A stretch of DNA of 42,353 nucleotides, from the NCBI GenBank assembly GCA_017455585.1, contig JAFSZU010000200.1:1-42353 (forward strand). Direction: 5' to 3'. The stretch is from Bacteroidaceae bacterium. GTDB lineage: Bacteria; Bacteroidota; Bacteroidia; Bacteroidales; Bacteroidaceae. Below the pieces are notes generated by a model that was given only the letters and a program-made list of their open reading frames with translations, made no database searches and was not told the DNA's origin. Every line of letters begins with the position of its first letter. The first letter of the stretch is position 1. Below, in pieces: positions 16,579-24,685 of this stretch. Position numbers and translations under genes: made by a program.

Positions 16579-16941
16579 ATGAGATACGAAGAGTCTGGCC
16601 CCATCAAAGAAAAGGCAATGTCCTTTAGTATTCGTATATATAAACTTGCTAAATATCTACAAGAGAAGAATGAGTTTGTTTTAAGTCAACAAGTATTAAA
16701 GGCTGGGACGTCGATAGGTGCCAATGCTGCCGAATCAAGAAGAGCGGAATCTCTGGCCGACTTCACTCACAAGTTGGAGATCGCCTCCAAAGAATGTGAA
16801 GAGATTCGTTATTGGTTAGAACTACTTTGGAAAGTAGAACTTATTCAAGAAAATCTATATAACTCATTAGAAGACCAAGCCGCAGAGTTGCATCGGCTTC
16901 TCAAGGCAAGTATCAATACCGCAAAGAATAACCGCAAATAG
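16579..16941 (+). CDS. Four helix bundle protein (S23/TIGR02436-like)
   Basis: A 120-residue, mostly helical cytosolic protein. SFSIRIYKLAKYLQEKN, LSQQVLKAGTSIGANAAESR and LADFTHKLEIASKECEEIRY match the four-helix-bundle family known from 23S rRNA intervening sequences. Avd, the accessory protein of diversity-generating retroelements, has a similar fold and binds nucleic acid. No catalytic motif is present; family members are basic and form ring-like pentamers. The gene is visibly more AT-rich than murE and mraY and is not part of the standard dcw cluster, suggesting acquisition. It starts 45 bases after murE and has repeat arms on both sides. Confidence 0.88.
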   Translation: MRYEESGPIKEKAMSFSIRIYKLAKYLQEKNEFVLSQQVLKAGTSIGANAAESRRAESLADFTHKLEIASKECEEIRYWLELLWKVELIQENLYNSLEDQAAELHRLLKASINTAKNNRK

Positions 16942-16942
16942 C

Positions 16943-17106
16943 TTATGCATTCACTATGCACTATGCACTTTATCACTATGCACTTTATCACTATGCACTT
17001 TATCACTATGCACTTTATCACTATGCACTTTATCACTATGCACTTTATCACTATGCACTTTAGCACTATGCACTTTAGCACTATGCACTTTAGCACTATG
17101 CACTAA
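16943..17106 (+). repeat. Tandem 15-base array ending just before mraY
   Basis: After a CACTATGCACTATGCAC lead-in, a 15-base unit (TCACTATGCACTTTA, later GCACTATGCACTTTA) repeats about nine times from 16973 to 17104. The period is five codons, so all frames stay open; the minus strand reads KCIVI over and over. The mraY ATG follows at 17111. Confidence 0.95.
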
Positions 17107-17110
17107 TACT

Positions 17111-18376
17111 ATGCTCTATTATCTCTTCCGCTATCTTAGCCAATACGGCATCCCCGGCTCACACATGTGGAGCTATATCTCCTTCCGCGCCATCCTGACG
17201 CTGGTGCTCTCTCTGATTATCTCAGCCTGGTTCGGCGAATGGTTCATCAAGTGGATGAAGGCCCGCAAACTGAGCGAGGAGCAGCGTGATCCCTCCATTG
17301 ACCCCTACGGTGTCAATAAGATTGGAGTCCCCACCATGGGTGGTATCATTATTATCATTGCCACCGTGATACCGGCTTTGCTCTTCGGGCGACTCCGTAA
17401 CATCTACATGCTGATTATGCTCGGCACCACATTGTGGCTGGGTCTGCTCGGCTTCATTGACGACTACACGAAGATGAAAAAAGGCAAGGACGGCATCCGT
17501 CCGCTCTATAAGCTGGTGGGCCAGGCCCTGCTCGGATTAGTCGTGGGATTGGTGCTGTGGCTGAGTCCCGATGCCGTTGTGCATGAGAATATCACCACCG
17601 AACGCCAGAATGGTGTGGAAGTGGTGGTGCATAGGAGTGAACCCGTGAAGAGCACCGTCACAACCATTCCCTTTGTGAAGAACAACAACCTCAGCTACTC
17701 AGACATCTTCCGCTTCTTGGGCAGCCGCCGCACTGCTGCCGGGTGGATACTCTTTGTCCTCATCACCACCTTTGTGGTCATGGCTGTCAGCAACGGTTCC
17801 AACCTCAACGACGGCATGGACGGCATGTGTGCCGGCAACTCGGCCATCATGTGTGGTGCCTTGGCCATTCTTGCCTACGTCTCGTCACACATCAATCTGG
17901 CCGCCTACCTTAATATTATGTTTGTGCCAGGTTCCGAGGAACTGGTGGTGTTCCTCATGGCTTTCGTGGGTGCACTCATCGGTTTCCTCTGGTATAATGC
18001 TTATCCTGCACAGGTCTTCATGGGCGACACCGGCTCGCTGGCCATCGGTGGCATCATCGCCGTGACAGCCATCATCATCCACAAGGAACTGCTGTTGCCG
18101 CTCATCTGTTTCGTCTTTCTGGCTGAAAGCGTCAGTGTGCTGGCACAAACCAACTACGCCAAATATGGCAACAAGCGAGGCCTGAAGCTGCGTGTCTTCA
18201 AGCGCGCCCCGCTGCACGATACCTTCCGTGTGGCTCCCGGACAACTGCCCAAGGATTTCAAGGTGCTCATCAACTGGCCAAAGGGTTGCTGGCTCGAGTC
18301 CAAGATTACCACCCGTTTCTGGATTATCACCGTTATGATGTGCGCACTTGCCATCGTTACATTAAAGATAAGGTGA
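17111..18376 (+). CDS. mraY: Phospho-N-acetylmuramoyl-pentapeptide-transferase MraY
   Basis: MraY transfers phospho-MurNAc-pentapeptide from UDP to undecaprenyl phosphate, making lipid I at the inner membrane. The 421 residues have about ten transmembrane segments and the conserved IDDYTK, NLNDGMDGM and AYPAQVFMGDTGSLA blocks, with the metal-binding Asp residues in place. The length is usual for Bacteroidetes. A long periplasmic or cytoplasmic loop (about 155-195) is also typical of the group. The ATG at 17111 directly follows the 15-base array, so translation initiation happens next to repeat RNA. Confidence 0.95.
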   Translation: MLYYLFRYLSQYGIPGSHMWSYISFRAILTLVLSLIISAWFGEWFIKWMKARKLSEEQRDPSIDPYGVNKIGVPTMGGIIIIIATVIPALLFGRLRNIYMLIMLGTTLWLGLLGFIDDYTKMKKGKDGIRPLYKLVGQALLGLVVGLVLWLSPDAVVHENITTERQNGVEVVVHRSEPVKSTVTTIPFVKNNNLSYSDIFRFLGSRRTAAGWILFVLITTFVVMAVSNGSNLNDGMDGMCAGNSAIMCGALAILAYVSSHINLAAYLNIMFVPGSEELVVFLMAFVGALIGFLWYNAYPAQVFMGDTGSLAIGGIIAVTAIIIHKELLLPLICFVFLAESVSVLAQTNYAKYGNKRGLKLRVFKRAPLHDTFRVAPGQLPKDFKVLINWPKGCWLESKITTRFWIITVMMCALAIVTLKIR

Positions 18377-18381
18377 CAGAG

Positions 18382-18597
18382 AAGTGCATAGTGCAAAAGT
18401 GCAGAAGTGCATAGTGCAAAAGTGCATAGTGCAGAAGTGCATAGTGATACTATTAGAGTGATACTATTAGGAATAATACGTAAAATATGAGATTTATGAA
18501 TCAACAAAAGAATAACCCCCAAATAACAGAAGTGCCACTATGCACTATGCACTCTAGCACTATGCACTTAAAAGACACTATGCACTTAAAAGACACT
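18382..18597 (+). repeat. GTGCATAGTGC element copy spanning the murD start
   Basis: Left arm 18382-18449: AGTGCATAGTGCAAA-type units ending GTGATACT. Right arm 18535-18597: CACTATGCACTATGCAC and two TATGCACTTAAAAGACAC units. The murD ATG at 18487 lies in the loop and the right arm is translated as the murD N-terminus. Confidence 0.85.
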
Positions 18598-19926
18598 AAG
18601 CGTATTGTGATCCTGGGTGCTGCCGAGAGCGGCGTGGGTGCTGCGGCACTGGCCAAGAAAGAAGGCTTTGATGTCTTTGTGACCGATATGGGCAAGATCA
18701 AGCCCCACTATAAGGAGATGCTGGATGCCCGCGGCATTAAGTGGGAAGAGGGACAGCATACAGAGGAGCTTATCCTTAACGCCGACGAGATCATCAAGAG
18801 TCCTGGCATCCCCGATGCAGCACCCATGGTGCAGAAGGTGAAAGCCGTCGGCATACCCATCATCAGCGAGATAGAGTTTGCCGGACGCTACACCCACTCC
18901 AAGATGATCTGCATCACCGGCTCCAACGGCAAGACCACCACCACCAGCCTCATCTACCACATCTTCAAGAAGGCTGGCTATGACGTGGGGCTGGCCGGCA
19001 ACATCGGGGCTTCGCTGGCCCTGCAAGTGGCAGAGGAACCGCACGAATACTACGTGATCGAGCTCTCCAGCTTCCAGCTGGACAACATGTATGACTTCCG
19101 TGCCAACATCGCCGTGCTGCTGAACATCACGCCCGACCATCTGGATCGCTATCACAATTCGATGCAGGAATACACCGATGCCAAGATGCGAATCCTCCAG
19201 AACCAGACGAGCGACGATGCCTTTGTCTTCTGGAATGATGACCCCGTCATCCGCCGCGAACTGGAGAAATACCACATCGAGAGCCGCATGTGCCCCTTTA
19301 GCATAATCAAGAAGGAGGGCATGATTGGCTATATCGCCGACGGGGAGTACCATATCGAGCGGCCCACGCCGTTCAACATGGAGCAGGAATCGCTGTCGCT
19401 CTCTGGCATCCATAACATGTATAACTCGTTGGCCGCTGGCATCACGGCCGACCTCAGCGGCATCTCCAACGAGGTCATCCGCGAGAGCCTGAGCGATTTC
19501 CAAGGCGTGGAACACCGGCTGGAATATGTCTGTCAGGTGCACGGCGTGACCTTCATCAACGACTCCAAGGCCACTAATGTCGATGCCTGCTGGTATGCCT
19601 TGGAGAGCATGAAGCAACCTACCATCCTCATCCTGGGTGGCCTGGACAAGGGCAACGATTACAATGCCATCAAGGAACTGGTGCAGAAGAAGTGCAAGGG
19701 CCTTGTCTTCCTGGGAGTGGATAACCGCAAACTCCACGATTTCTTTGACCCCATGGGCATCCCCACGGTCGAGACACACTCCATGCAGGACTGCGTCAAC
19801 GTCTGCTACCAGATGGCCCAGCCCGGTGACACCGTCCTGCTCTCGCCCTGCTGTGCCAGCTTCGACCTCTTCAAGAACATGGAGGATCGCGGCGAACAGT
19901 TCAAGTCTCTCGCCCGTGCCCTATGA
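18487..19926 (+). CDS. murD: UDP-MurNAc-L-alanine:D-glutamate ligase MurD with repeat-derived N-terminus
   Basis: MurD adds D-glutamate to UDP-MurNAc-L-alanine in the cytoplasm. The body begins at residue 38 (KRIVILGAAESGVG). The ATP loop is ITGSNGKTTTT, followed by AGNIGASLA, the ELSSFQLD block and LSPCCASFDLF near the end, all characteristic. Residues about 15-37 ([20 protein letters not shown] and so on) are encoded by the right arm of the GTGCATAGTGC repeat and are absent from usual MurD. In-frame ATG codons inside the repeat (codons 21, 26 and 32) could also serve as starts, so the true N-terminus may be shorter than the ATG at 18487 implies. Confidence 0.93.
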   Translation: MRFMNQQKNNPQITEVPLCTMHSSTMHLKDTMHLKDTKRIVILGAAESGVGAAALAKKEGFDVFVTDMGKIKPHYKEMLDARGIKWEEGQHTEELILNADEIIKSPGIPDAAPMVQKVKAVGIPIISEIEFAGRYTHSKMICITGSNGKTTTTSLIYHIFKKAGYDVGLAGNIGASLALQVAEEPHEYYVIELSSFQLDNMYDFRANIAVLLNITPDHLDRYHNSMQEYTDAKMRILQNQTSDDAFVFWNDDPVIRRELEKYHIESRMCPFSIIKKEGMIGYIADGEYHIERPTPFNMEQESLSLSGIHNMYNSLAAGITADLSGISNEVIRESLSDFQGVEHRLEYVCQVHGVTFINDSKATNVDACWYALESMKQPTILILGGLDKGNDYNAIKELVQKKCKGLVFLGVDNRKLHDFFDPMGIPTVETHSMQDCVNVCYQMAQPGDTVLLSPCCASFDLFKNMEDRGEQFKSLARAL

Positions 19927-19940
19927 AAACTGATAGTCCA

Positions 19941-19968
19941 TTGTTCATTATTCATTATTCATTATAAT
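19941..19968 (+). repeat. TTCATTA heptad repeat between murD and ftsW
   Basis: TTCATTA is repeated about four times with a 7-base period in the 44-base murD-ftsW gap. It is related to the ATGAATT repeats around 36393-36492. Confidence 0.7.
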
Positions 19969-19970
19969 AC

Positions 19971-21170
19971 ATGTCCATCCCGCAATTGCCCAATAAAAAC
20001 GTTTCCGTAGGTAACCTCTTCGAGGGCGACAAGGTTATCTGGATGATCCTTTTCTTCCTGTGTATCATCTCCATCCTCGAAGTGTATAGTGCTTCCAGCA
20101 CCATGACCTTCGGCAAGAGTGCCTACTGGCAACCCGTGCTGATGCACAGCCTCTATCTGGCAGTGGGCGTGGGCGTGGCATGGGTGGTACATCGCATCCC
20201 GTGCCGCTACTTCGGCTGGATTGTGGTGGCTGGCCCCGTGCTGAGTATGTTGTTGCTTACCCTGGTGTTGTTCAGTGGTGGCATCAATGGTGCTTCCCGT
20301 TGGATGAACTTCATGGGTATCTCCTTTCAGCCCTCCGAGATAGCCAAGGGTTCACTCGTGGTGGTTGTGGCATGGCTGTTGAGTGTGATGCGCGACGAGC
20401 ATGGTGCCACCACTGCTGCTTTCAAATGGATATTGGGCTTCACTGCTGTCATCTGCGGACTCATCGTCTCAGAGAACCTCAGCACCGCCATACTCACCTT
20501 TTTTGTCGTGTTACTGATGATGTTCATCGGACAAGTGCCTTGGAAACTGCTCAGTGCGCTGGTAGGGGCCATAGTCATTGGTGGCGGTATCGGGTTCGCT
20601 GTGCTGGTTCTCACTCCTGAATCCACGTTGCAACAGATGCAAAGTGTTCCCGTACTCAAACGTCTGCCCACATGGGCACATCGTGTCCGCGACCACTCCG
20701 AACTACCGTCCGATCCGCTGCAATATGACCTGAACACCAACCCGCAGATTACACAGTCACGCATCGCCATCGCCACTTGCAACGTCATCGGCCGAGGGCC
20801 GGGCAACAGCACCGTGCGCGACTTCCTGCCCCAAGCCTATTCGGATTTCATCTACGCCATCATCATTGAGGAACTGGGTCTCTTTGGTGGCATATTCCTC
20901 ATGTTGCTATACATCACGCTCTTGTATAGAGCGGCACGCATCGCCGGGCGGTGCGAGAAGAACTTCCCCGCCTTCCTCATCATGGGGCTCTCACTGCTCA
21001 TTGTCATCCAGGCACTCATCAACATGTCTGTGGCCGTAGGCATCTTTCCTGTGACTGGCCAGCCGCTGCCCCTCGTCAGCCGAGGCGGTTCCTCCATCAT
21101 GGTCAACTGCGCCTACATCGGCATCATGCTTTCCATCAGCCGGTCAGCACGGGTGAAAGTTGAGAGTTGA
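19971..21170 (+). CDS. ftsW: Septal peptidoglycan glycosyltransferase FtsW
   Basis: FtsW is the SEDS-family enzyme that polymerises lipid II at the septum together with FtsI. The 399-residue protein has about ten membrane segments. SEDS signatures are present: FQPSEIAKGSLV, RDFLPQAYSDFIYAIIIEEL and GQPLPLVSRGGSS. The C-terminal RVKVES and the TGA stop are encoded by the AAAGTTGA repeat at 21154-21186, so the repeat has set the end of the protein. Confidence 0.95.
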   Translation: MSIPQLPNKNVSVGNLFEGDKVIWMILFFLCIISILEVYSASSTMTFGKSAYWQPVLMHSLYLAVGVGVAWVVHRIPCRYFGWIVVAGPVLSMLLLTLVLFSGGINGASRWMNFMGISFQPSEIAKGSLVVVVAWLLSVMRDEHGATTAAFKWILGFTAVICGLIVSENLSTAILTFFVVLLMMFIGQVPWKLLSALVGAIVIGGGIGFAVLVLTPESTLQQMQSVPVLKRLPTWAHRVRDHSELPSDPLQYDLNTNPQITQSRIAIATCNVIGRGPGNSTVRDFLPQAYSDFIYAIIIEELGLFGGIFLMLLYITLLYRAARIAGRCEKNFPAFLIMGLSLLIVIQALINMSVAVGIFPVTGQPLPLVSRGGSSIMVNCAYIGIMLSISRSARVKVES

Positions 21171-21271
21171 AAGTTGAAAGTTGAATGGGTTGGGTGTAGC
21201 GCGTATTCGCGCACAGATAACAGCCTGTCCCATCTATAGTCAAATCGTAAATCGTCAAATCGTCAAATAAA
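21154..21271 (+). repeat. Three repeat families in the ftsW-murG gap
   Basis: AAAGTTGAGAGTTG-type heptads (21154-21186, reverse of the CAACTTT family) cover the ftsW stop. GGTTGGGTGTAGCGCG with a GCGCG/CGCGC hairpin follows at 21187-21213; its relative is at 24617-24642. ATCGTAAATCGTCAAAT units at 21240-21271 run to the murG ATG. Confidence 0.8.
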
Positions 21272-22390
21272 ATGACCACTCCCCTCAGAATCATCATCAG
21301 CGGCGGCGGCACCGGCGGTCACATCTTCCCCGCCTTGTCCATTGCCAATGCCCTAAAGGCCCTGAAGCCCGATACAGAGATACTGTTTGTCGGTGCAGAA
21401 GGACGCATGGAGATGCAGCGTGTGCCCGCTGCAGGCTATGAAATAAAAGGTCTGCCTGTGGCCGGCTTTGACCGCCAGCACTTGCTCAAGAACATCGGTG
21501 TGCTGTGGAAGTTGATGAAGAGCCGCCGCATGGCACGCCGCATCATCAAGGAGTTTGCCCCCCATGCAGCCGTGGGAGTGGGTGGCTATGCCAGCGGCCC
21601 CACGCTGAACATGGCTGCAAAGATGGGCATCCCCTCGCTGATTCAGGAGCAGAACTCCTACGCCGGTGTCACCAACAAACTGCTGGCCAAGTCGGCTCGC
21701 AAGATCTGTGTGGCCTACGAGGGCATGGAGCGGTTCTTCCCCAAGGACAAGATTATCCTCACGGGCAATCCTGTCCGCCAGCAACTGACAGAATGCAAAC
21801 TCACCCGCGCAGAGGCTATCGAGAAGCTGGGTTTCGACCCTGTGCGCTCTGTCATCCTCATCATTGGCGGCAGCCTGGGCGCACGCACTATCAACGAGAG
21901 CGTGCTGCAGGCACTCCCGCTCATCGCCGAGAGCCGTGTGCAGATCATCTGGCAGACAGGCGGCTACTACTTCGAGGACATCAAGCGGCAACTCTCCGAG
22001 AAAGGCTGTCCGGCAAACCTGAAGGTGACCGACTTCATCAATGCCATGGACGAGGCCTACCGCGCCGCCGACCTCGTCATCAGCCGTGCCGGCGCCAGCA
22101 GCATCTCTGAACTGTGTTTGCTGGGCAAACCCTCCATCCTTGTGCCGTCGCCCAACGTGGCCGAAGATCACCAAACACACAACGCCATGGCACTGGTCAA
22201 CAAAGAAGCTGCCCTCATGGTCAAGGATGTCGATGCGCGCGAGCAACTGCTTCCACTCGCCATCAAGACCGCTCTCACTCCCGCCACTCTCACCCAATTG
22301 GGGAACAATGCCAAGGCTATGGCACTGCCGGATTCGGCACGCATCATCGCAGAAGAAGTACTCAAATTAGTGGAATCACCTCAACAATGA
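21272..22390 (+). CDS. murG: UDP-GlcNAc:lipid I N-acetylglucosaminyltransferase MurG
   Basis: MurG adds GlcNAc to lipid I, forming lipid II, on the cytoplasmic face of the inner membrane. The 372 residues contain the N-terminal GGGTGGH loop (11-17), GVGGYASGP, the IQEQNSYAG segment, ILIIGGSLGA for the second Rossmann domain and the UDP-GlcNAc-binding SRAGASSISEL with the PSPNVAEDHQ block. The TGA overlaps the murC ATG (ATGA), implying coupled translation; this is one of two dcw junctions free of repeats. Confidence 0.95.
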   Translation: MTTPLRIIISGGGTGGHIFPALSIANALKALKPDTEILFVGAEGRMEMQRVPAAGYEIKGLPVAGFDRQHLLKNIGVLWKLMKSRRMARRIIKEFAPHAAVGVGGYASGPTLNMAAKMGIPSLIQEQNSYAGVTNKLLAKSARKICVAYEGMERFFPKDKIILTGNPVRQQLTECKLTRAEAIEKLGFDPVRSVILIIGGSLGARTINESVLQALPLIAESRVQIIWQTGGYYFEDIKRQLSEKGCPANLKVTDFINAMDEAYRAADLVISRAGASSISELCLLGKPSILVPSPNVAEDHQTHNAMALVNKEAALMVKDVDAREQLLPLAIKTALTPATLTQLGNNAKAMALPDSARIIAEEVLKLVESPQQ

Positions 22391-23766
22391 TACAAGCAGT
22401 CTATTTCATCGGAATCGGAGGCATCGGCATGAGCGCCATTGCCCGTTATTATCTGAAACGCGGCCTCACGGTGGCAGGTTATGACCTCACACCCACGCCG
22501 CTCACACGCGAACTCGAACGTGAAGGAGCACTCATCCATTATGAGGAGGACGTGACGCAGATTCCTGAAGCGTGTCGTGATGCGGCCTCAACACTTGTGG
22601 TCTATACGCCCGCCATTCCCGCCGAACACGCCGAGCTGCAATACTTTCTCTGCCACCACTTCGACATCCAGAAGCGAGCCGAGGTCTTGGGCACCCTCAC
22701 CCGCACACACCGCGGCCTCTGCGTGGCCGGCACACACGGCAAGACCACAACCAGCAGCATGACGGCCCATCTGCTGCACCAGAGCCACGTCGATTGCAAC
22801 GCTTTCCTCGGCGGCATCACCAAGAACTACGGCACCAACTACATCTTGGCTCCCAAGAGCGACTATGTGGTGATAGAAGCCGACGAGTTCGACCGTTCCT
22901 TCCACCACCTCTCGCCCTTTGCCACCGTCATCACCGCCACCGATGCAGACCATCTCGACATCTATGGTACCGAGGAAGCCTACTTGGAGAGTTTCCGCCA
23001 TTACACGGAACTTATCCAGCCGGGCGGCTACCTGGTCTTGCACGACGGGCTGAAGATGCGACCCAACGTGCGTGAGGGCGTCACCACCTATATATATTCA
23101 CGCACGCGCGGGGATTTCCATGCAGAAAATATCCGAATGGGCGATGGTGCCATCCGCTTCGACCTCATATCCCCTATAGAGAATATCAAGGATATAGAGT
23201 TGGGTGTGCCTGTGGGCATCAACATCGAGAACGGCATCGCTACCATGGCACTGGCGCAGATTGCCGGTCTCACCCCCGATGAGATTCGTCAGGGCATGGC
23301 TTCGTTCCGCGGTGTGGATCGCCGTTTCGACTTCCATGTGCGCACGCCGCAGCGAGCCTATCTGAGCGACTATGCCCACCACCCCGAGGAACTGCGCCAG
23401 TGCATCCGCAGCATCCGCGAAGTCTATCCCGACCGACGCATCGTGGGCATCTTCCAGCCACATCTCTACAGTCGCACGCGCGACTTCTACCAGGAGTTTG
23501 CCGATGCACTCTCAGACCTCGACGAAGTGGTACTGACAGAAATCTATCCTGCCCGTGAGTTGCCCATGCCCGGTGTCACCAGCCAACTGATTCTTGACCA
23601 CTTGCGCCCTGGCGTGCCCCATCGCCTCATCCGCAAGGACGACGTGCTGGACGTGGTGCCTACCCTGCAGTTCGATGTCCTCATCACCCTCGGTGCCGGC
23701 AACCTCGACGATTATGCCGACCGCATCGCCGACATCGTCAAATCGATGAACACGTTAACACATTAA
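22387..23766 (+). CDS. murC: UDP-N-acetylmuramate:L-alanine ligase MurC
   Basis: MurC performs the first amino-acid addition of the muropeptide pathway, joining L-alanine to UDP-MurNAc. The 459 residues begin with the UDP-binding FIGIGGIGMSAIA. The ATP loop GTHGKTTT starts at 115, and EADEFDRSF, DYAHHP and FQPHLYSRT follow. ATG 22387 overlaps the murG stop; the open frame upstream is only a shadow of murG. The last residues, MNTLTH, and the TAA stop come from the TTAACACG octad repeat at 23748-23771. Confidence 0.95.
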   Translation: MIQAVYFIGIGGIGMSAIARYYLKRGLTVAGYDLTPTPLTRELEREGALIHYEEDVTQIPEACRDAASTLVVYTPAIPAEHAELQYFLCHHFDIQKRAEVLGTLTRTHRGLCVAGTHGKTTTSSMTAHLLHQSHVDCNAFLGGITKNYGTNYILAPKSDYVVIEADEFDRSFHHLSPFATVITATDADHLDIYGTEEAYLESFRHYTELIQPGGYLVLHDGLKMRPNVREGVTTYIYSRTRGDFHAENIRMGDGAIRFDLISPIENIKDIELGVPVGINIENGIATMALAQIAGLTPDEIRQGMASFRGVDRRFDFHVRTPQRAYLSDYAHHPEELRQCIRSIREVYPDRRIVGIFQPHLYSRTRDFYQEFADALSDLDEVVLTEIYPARELPMPGVTSQLILDHLRPGVPHRLIRKDDVLDVVPTLQFDVLITLGAGNLDDYADRIADIVKSMNTLTH

Positions 23767-23826
23767 CACGTACAATCAATAATCGTCAAATTGTAAATCG
23801 TCAAATTGTAAATCGTTAAATCGTAA
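23748..23826 (+). repeat. TTAACACG and ATCGTCAAATTGTAA repeats between murC and ftsQ
   Basis: 23748-23771: TTAACACG/TTAACACA units of 8 bases, overlapping the murC stop. 23780-23826: AAATCGT and CAAATTGT units alternating (about 15 bases per pair) up to the ftsQ ATG. Confidence 0.8.
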
Positions 23827-24570
23827 ATGTACAAGACCATCCTCAAAGTCGCCGTCTTCCTCGGCTTAGTAGCTTACCTCATCTTCGCGCTTGTACGCTT
23901 AAACCGCAACGAGCAGGGACAGGAATGCACGGGCCTGGAAATCACCATTGATGACACACGACAGACGGGTTTCTTGGGTGAGAACGAGGTAAGGGAACTG
24001 TTGATAGCGAGCAAACACTATCCCGAGAACGAACTACTGGAGTCCGTGGACTTGGCAGAGCTGGAATCCGTGTTAGTCGCCAGTCCCTACATCAATGAAG
24101 CCTTATGTTTCAAGACCGTAGAAGGTAAAGTGGCTATGCATATCACCCCGCGCATTCCCGTCCTGCACGTCCTGAATGATAACGGTGAGGATTTCTATAT
24201 CGACAACTGCGGAAGCGTCATGCCACGTGGTCACCACACCATAGACTTGCCTGTCATGACGGGACATGTGGACCGAGCCACTGCCGGGTCGCTCTACTCA
24301 CCCATAGGCGTACTACTCAACAAAGACGAGTTTTGGAACCAGCAAACACAGGAGATTCACGTTACCCCCAAAGGTGAATTGGAACTGACACCCCGTGTCG
24401 GCGACCACACCATCCTGCTGGGAGATACTTCTGGCTTGACCGACAAACTACAGCGCATGCGTACCTTCTACACTGAGGGACTGGACCGTGCAGGGTGGAA
24501 TCGTTATAAAGCTATAGACCTGCGCTTCAAGGATCAGGTCATTGGCATCAAGAAAGATAAGAAGAAGTGA
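23827..24570 (+). CDS. ftsQ: Cell division protein FtsQ/DivIB
   Basis: A 247-residue bitopic protein: short cytoplasmic start, one transmembrane segment (about 6-24, ILKVAVFLGLVAYLIFALV) and a periplasmic region with a POTRA-like part (ITIDDTRQTGFLGENEVREL, then LESVLVASPYINEAL) and the FtsQ domain (PRIPVLHVLNDNGEDFYID). It scaffolds the divisome by binding FtsL- and FtsB-type proteins. The lysine-rich end (KKDKKK) is unremarkable. It sits in the standard place between murC and ftsA. Confidence 0.9.
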   Translation: MYKTILKVAVFLGLVAYLIFALVRLNRNEQGQECTGLEITIDDTRQTGFLGENEVRELLIASKHYPENELLESVDLAELESVLVASPYINEALCFKTVEGKVAMHITPRIPVLHVLNDNGEDFYIDNCGSVMPRGHHTIDLPVMTGHVDRATAGSLYSPIGVLLNKDEFWNQQTQEIHVTPKGELELTPRVGDHTILLGDTSGLTDKLQRMRTFYTEGLDRAGWNRYKAIDLRFKDQVIGIKKDKKK

Positions 24571-24616
24571 TTATTCACAAGAGGCAAGGACAACCATCCG
24601 CCTCAAAAGAAACAAC

Positions 24617-24642
24617 GGTTGGGTGTAGCGCAAATTTGCGCG
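24617..24642 (+). repeat. GGTTGGGTGTAGCGC hairpin repeat between ftsQ and ftsA
   Basis: GGTTGGGTGTA is followed by GCGCAAATTTGCGC (24628-24641), a perfect palindrome. The same leader and a variant palindrome occur at 21187-21213. It is too short, and lacks a T-run, for a confident terminator call. Confidence 0.6.
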
Positions 24643-24685
24643 TTCCCCTGCCAATACAAGACTAAACGTTAAACGAATTATAATT

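Larger units (their letters stand above)
16525..17106 (+). mobile_element. Candidate IVS/REPtron-like element: four-helix-bundle gene between inverted repeat arms
   Basis: The left arm (16525-16561) has AGTGCATAGTGCC-type units and ends in GTAATACC, matching the GTGATACC end of the left arms in murE. The right side (16943-17106) has the reverse-complement units in a long tandem array. Between them lies one four-helix-bundle ORF. No transposase, reverse transcriptase or clear target-site duplication is visible. The layout resembles 23S rRNA intervening sequences (S23 gene inside a stem) and REP elements around a RAYT gene. That it is an element, rather than a gene in repeat-rich DNA, is inference. 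Confidence 0.5.

Noticed and set aside
16845-17096. Minus-strand ORF with KCIVI repeats over the 15-base array
   Set aside because: It is open only because the array period is five codons and it has no homology or start context; it is a by-product of the repeat.
16943-17106. Possible CRISPR array
   Set aside because: Units are directly adjacent with no spacers and no cas genes are nearby.
16525-17106. Diversity-generating retroelement based on the Avd-like fold
   Set aside because: There is no reverse transcriptase and no template/variable repeat pair with adenine-specific differences in the window.
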